In this document: in pieces, positions 58,711 through 64,000 of the stretch
Layout: each line of letters opens with the position of its first letter
Numbering within the stretch: the first letter of the stretch is position 1
Origin: Escarpia spicata
Lineage: Eukaryota; Annelida; Polychaeta; Sabellida; Siboglinidae
Direction: 5' to 3'
NCBI GenBank assembly: GCA_963995525.1
Contig: OZ023212.1
Coordinates: forward strand, 11,440,729 to 11,504,728
DNA length: 64,000 nt
Translations under genes and position numbers: made by a program
The notes under the pieces: model-generated
The model's database searches: none
What the model was told of the DNA's origin: nothing
Seen by the model: the letters and a program-made list of their open reading frames with translations, nothing else

Positions 58711-59078
58711 CTCTTTGTGTGATATACTGTCACATTAGTATGTACATTCTTTTTCATATTTGGACAATTCAGTTACATGCAACATGCAGGTTGCCAGCTA
58801 TAATGATCAAGAAACAGTGATAATTAGCAACATGATATAACCTTTATTACATAAAGCAGTCACATAAGCACCTCCCCCAATAAAGTTGTTTTCCTTTTAA
58901 ATAACTGATTGTCTGAAGGGGAAATATAAAATGTAATACTGTCATCATTAACTTCGACAACAGAATATTGTCTACCCTGTTTTTTGTTTGTATGTAACAC
59001 CAATACCTAGTTACCATTTCTGTTCATACATAAAATATATAAATACACATGTGTATACCTGGTATGTGTACATACTAC
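58711..59078. other. Intron 20, no feature recognised
   Basis: AT-rich, no feature seen. Confidence 0.55.
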
Positions 59079-59499
<421 letters not shown>

Positions 59500-59575
59500 T
59501 CAAACACGCAGACACACTATGCCAATGTTTTGTATTTTTGTCCAACTACAATTCATTCACACACTTAGTGTTATC

Positions 59576-59884
<309 letters not shown>

Positions 59885-59905
59885 CAGGTGTGTTCACTGG
59901 ACATG

Positions 59906-60176
59906 TCAGGTGAACACATCCTGGATGTGTAGCCCAAGTATCCAGAGTGCAGAGACCGTGACGACACTCGTGGCCGCATGCGCATGTCCATTGTTCGCGC
60001 CACCGATTGGCGTCGGTCTCGTTGTGAACTTGTAGTGTTTGGGTAGCGCCGTGCCATTTCTAGGAAGACACAGGTACGGCGGCCGCTTGTATGTCTCATA
60101 GTTCTTCCAGAAGCGCTTCAGGAGTGTTGGACACATGAACGCTGGGTACATGCAGTCGACGTATTCCTGGAACTTC
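59906..60176 (-). CDS. Antisense terminal exon of an unidentified gene
   Basis: The minus strand from 60176 encodes about 90 codons ending in TGA at 59906-59908. It begins after a good acceptor (tgttgttgtttgttcggcag on minus) in phase 2. It contains FQEYVDCMYPAFMCPTLLKR, then FWKNYETYKRPPYLCLPR, with Trp, Cys, Tyr and Pro content typical of a real folded protein and GC-rich codons unlike its AT-rich surroundings. I do not recognise the family. Upstream exons would lie to the right of 60176 and I cannot find them before 64000. It lies within the long intron of the PI3K gene, on the other strand. No polyadenylation signal is obvious in the microsatellite that follows. Confidence 0.5.
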
Positions 60177-63100
60177 CTGCCGAACAAACAACAACATTTT
60201 GTTGAATTCTTCTAGGAACTTATTAATTTGCAATACCTTGTCAGTATACCTCAGTCATCAACACATTTAAAACAACCATCTATCCAGACATTTAGTGTTG
60301 TGTTCACAATATACATTGTAGTTATGAAATATGCCTATTTCCCTAAGAAAAACTAATTTATAGGTCAGGAAAAAATCACTGGTCCATGGCCTGTATCCTG
60401 CAGTCTCGAGGGCCAATCAGTGGTGAGAGCGTACTTCATACGATACTCTGTGTCTAGGCCATCAATCATTGGGCGAGTACCATTTCATCATTCCAAAAAA
60501 ATCTCTGTCATGTCCTGTACACAACGGAGAGACTCAGGAAGACTCCCAGACAGCTTATTTGACAGTCCGCTTAAAAAGGCTAAGTGATTTCTACTGTTTG
60601 GACAGTAGACTTTCATAACGTGACATTTATTGGCGCACCACTCTGGATTCATAGTTTGTTAGTGTGAACAATGTAGAGTCAGTATTCTCTCAAAATTGCA
60701 ACTGGAATCTTACGTCAAGTTTGGCAGTAGGAAGGACGGAAGACTGGGACTAATTCTACTAAGTGTTGTGATGATAACTGTATTCATGTTTTAATAATGG
60801 TGTTTTTTTTTGCAGAATTATGTGTGAATTAATGTATTGTTAAATAAAAATAACAACACGGGTAAGCATGATTGATTGACAACAACAAAAACTTTACAAT
60901 TAATATTAACAATTTTTGTGTGTGTAAAATATGTTATTTAGTGAAATTGTTTCATTACATTTACTGTGGTATGTCTCTGATGTAATGAAGTTTAACACAA
61001 TACCGTGCTATTTAAGCTCTACCTCAAGTATACTGGCAACATTCCTATCATACACCTACAGCCTTCATCTCATTTTATCCAGCTCAAAGTTAGAATTATG
61101 TTTTGGCCAAGAATGTTTTGTTTCACTAACAATCTGGCGCATACAATCGCATAGCTTCAGATTACACACACTGCGCATGCCATTTTTATACCTAACTAAC
61201 TAGCTGGCAGAGAAGTGTAGATTCCATGGCTTTCACGTCAACCGAATCGGGTTCACCTAAGTTCCAGTGCCAAATAGAAGAAGAAAGGCTGGTCTATCTG
61301 TCTGTGTCTATCAAAGCAGCAGCCCAAATTCCTGGCTGCGAATGCTGACTTTAACATACATCCAGGTCTTCAGTAGTTTTTAATTGTGGCTGTTGAAGCC
61401 ATACATATTACATGGTGACTGCAAAGCTACAAAGTTGCTGTAGGTTTATGCCGATGAATCAACATAAATACTTGTTATTGCATCAAGGTTATGTAAATTC
61501 ATGGAAATGGCTCTTCACTGTATTGGAATGTAATCAGCTTCTAGAGAGAAATGTGAATAGGTTGTCCAGCAAGAGTAAAGTCTCCTCGGTCCAATCAATC
61601 AGTGTCGATGATTTATTAGACTTTTCGTCATCAAATGGCTATCTTGCCTGAATGTCTGCTTTTCTGTTAATCAAAGGTGTACACTTCTAAAACATAGTTA
61701 TAAATATGGCAAGTAATCACAGGCTGTGTCTCTCGTGAGGCACGTTTGCATTAATCACTGTAAGGCCACATCAGTATTGTTTCTAGGTTTGGAGCTAATA
61801 ATAAATATCATTTGGCGTGTGACAAATTTCACTTTGTCTTATCTTCATGAAGTCTTTCGCTTGACAATCGAGAGATTTGATTCTGGGTTTTCTGATGGCT
61901 TTTTGTATTGTCAATAGATTAAATATGCACTCTTGATTGTACAATCGAACCGTGAATACCACAAATAGTTTTTCACACTTAGAGTTAGATCAGAGAGGCA
62001 TAAATCTGGGTATTTTGGGTATTTCATTTGGCTTGTGGTTTTAATTTTGTAAGTGTAGGTTTAAGGCGGGTGCAAAATAAAGGTATGCCTCTAAAGTAGT
62101 GAGTAAACAACTACCACAGTTTTAGCTGTTGGACTGTAAAGTGCATAGTAACTAACATTCATTTTGTTATGTGAAATTTATCAATTTTCACTACTATACA
62201 CACCCAGGTTTTCATGTGTGATTAATGTTATATTTTTAATGTATTTCCTGTTACACCCTCTCACATGCTAGGGTAGGTAAGTAGGGCAGATTTGCTCTAT
62301 TTGATTATTTCCTGAGATTTATTTGAGATTAGTTGCATATACTAGGTGGGGGATTCCTCATCAGTTGTAGTTGCAAAGATGTCGTCTGCAGTTTCTTCAG
62401 ACCAGTGTTGTGAAAAACACATTTTTTAGAAATTTTGTCAGGTTGCACAGATTTTCAGATTTTTTATGCTTAGATTTATACAAAGTGTTAAACGAGTGAC
62501 ATATTTTTGTTATCATGTCACAAAAACGTCTATGAGCTACATTTAACATGCCAATAAGACCCTCAATATAATGATTGTCAGCACTTCACAGGCAGCGATT
62601 ATAGAGTCTAATGAACATTACACTTTGGTAAACATGGTATTAATAAGGTCCTTGTTTTTAGTAGACACTGATTGTCTGTGGATTACACTGAGATGTTAAC
62701 ATTGTCAAGATGTTCACAGACATCAAGAACTTCTAAGCTAATTACTGGTTCTATTGATGCCACGGACATACTGGGTGCTGTCATCTTGTGGTTCACTGAG
62801 CTACTTTCTTAGCAGACAGCAAAATGCTTTGAGTAAAGGTTTTGCAAAATTGGCAGAAAATGTCTTAGGTTGATTGACAAGTATTCAAGGCCACAATCGA
62901 ATAAAAATGCTTCATGATAAAAACTTCATTCCCAATTATTTTGATTACACCCCTCCTTATGGATGACTGTGGGGTATTTGTACGTGCCTTGTTACTCTTG
63001 AAATATCATTGAATTCACAACATTTGTGCAAACTAGTTCTATATGTCTACCTGCCTAAAAGCTACAATGTAGCAGATAAGTTAATTAATTATTTAGTATT

Positions 63101-64000
63101 GTTCAGTACCCACAATGTATTATTTAGTATATATCATCGTTCACATCATTTATTGTATCACCAGTAGAGTGGATGTATTATTTAGCAAGACTAATGTGCC
63201 GTTTGATCCAAGAGTTCAAATTAGAAAATCACCTGATTAAATTGTTTTCCCACAGGAGTAACTGTGTTCCCACAAACTGCTTATGTAATCAGTCGTCTTA
63301 TCGTCAGACAAATATTGCAAATGCTTTATATGCTAAGCATGCAAAAACACTGAACCAAGTTTGTAGACCTATATGATATAATTATTATGTTCCTAGTACG
63401 TGGTAGATATTATATTAAAGTAATCGTTTGCTTAAATATCTGACTGTTGCATTGTAATTCATAGTCTATGAGTTTGCACAATGATGATGTCACTGTCATG
63501 CCTTTCCTGCGCTTACAATACTTTGCATTGTGTTAGCTTCCAGTTTTTGTTTTTGGTTACATTGGTGCAATGGGGTCTAAGTTCATTGTTAATACACCGT
63601 TGTATTCAAGATGCTTCTCCTCATAAGCTCTATTGCTGCTTCTAGTCGATTTCCTGCATTGCTCTTTTATCAAATTAATGACTCATTGTAGATTTGTCTC
63701 AATCCATCATGTGACGTTTATTGTAAATGGAAAAAAACATGAGTCCGTTTTTGTAAATTGGTTTAGAATGCACTCAATATATTTAGCGGCAGATTGGTGG
63801 AATTATGTTTTTGACACTAATGTTTGCTCAAAGACTTAGACTGATGAAGTAATCATAGATGAAAGACGAGTTCTTCATGAGTTAAAATAATTCTTAAAAA
63901 TCTGATTTGTTTTGGTGAAATCTGGGAACTTTCCTTATTATTGATTTAATCAAACATTAAATAATGAGATTTCATAACAAAAAACTGTACTGTTTTTTTC
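60177..64000. other. Rest of window, no exon recognised
   Basis: AT-rich sequence presumed to belong to the PI3K intron on the plus strand and to an intron of the antisense gene on the minus strand. Open frames of 60-90 codons show no recognisable domain. I saw no LINE, SINE or array longer than 300 bp here. Confidence 0.5.

Overview
This is nuclear genomic DNA from an invertebrate animal. The evidence is GT-AG introns, long AT-rich introns, LINE, tRNA-SINE, PIF/Harbinger and hAT elements, long (CA)n tracts and many minisatellites. The tail types and the exon sequences fit a marine lophotrochozoan or invertebrate deuterostome, but I cannot place the species. Nothing prokaryotic or viral is visible.

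One gene dominates the window. The plus strand from 1826 to 46928 carries the 5' two thirds of a class II phosphoinositide 3-kinase (PIK3C2 family). I resolve 20 coding exons that join in one uninterrupted frame: 3993 nt, 1331 codons, every junction GT-AG and every phase consistent. They encode a long disordered endocytic-type N-terminus (exon 1), the Ras-binding domain (exons 4-6), a helical linker (7-10), the central C2 domain (11-14), a linker (15) and the helical PIK domain (16-20). The kinase, PX and C-terminal C2 exons are not in the window, so the intron after 46928 is at least 17 kb long.

Layout: 1-1825 holds flank or 5' intron with a decayed LINE reverse transcriptase; 1826-10819 holds exons 1-8 with 33-bp and ~63-bp minisatellites and a tRNA-SINE; 10820-31374 holds exons 9-15 with a 34-bp array of about 70 copies, a fold-back repeat and a Harbinger element split by a hAT element; 31375-46928 holds exons 16-20 with 48-, 57-, 42-, 19- and 37-bp arrays; 46929-64000 is the long intron, with a 2.4-kb tandem duplication, a 420-bp palindrome built around (CA)n/(TG)n, and one antisense exon of an unidentified gene at 59906-60176.

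The most interesting signals concern where the minisatellites come from. The 42-bp array at 38560-39352 consists of outward copies of the 3' splice site and first ~30 coding bases of exon 18. The exon is then followed by a ~600-bp GTGAGT-rich array resembling its own donor. The nearest upstream pseudo-acceptor would add exactly 20 codons in frame. Exon 8 has a smaller duplicated acceptor. A 19-bp polypurine/polypyrimidine array at 42.6-43.45 kb appears to have expanded from the Arg-rich codons of a LINE C-terminus whose two flanks still read as one protein.
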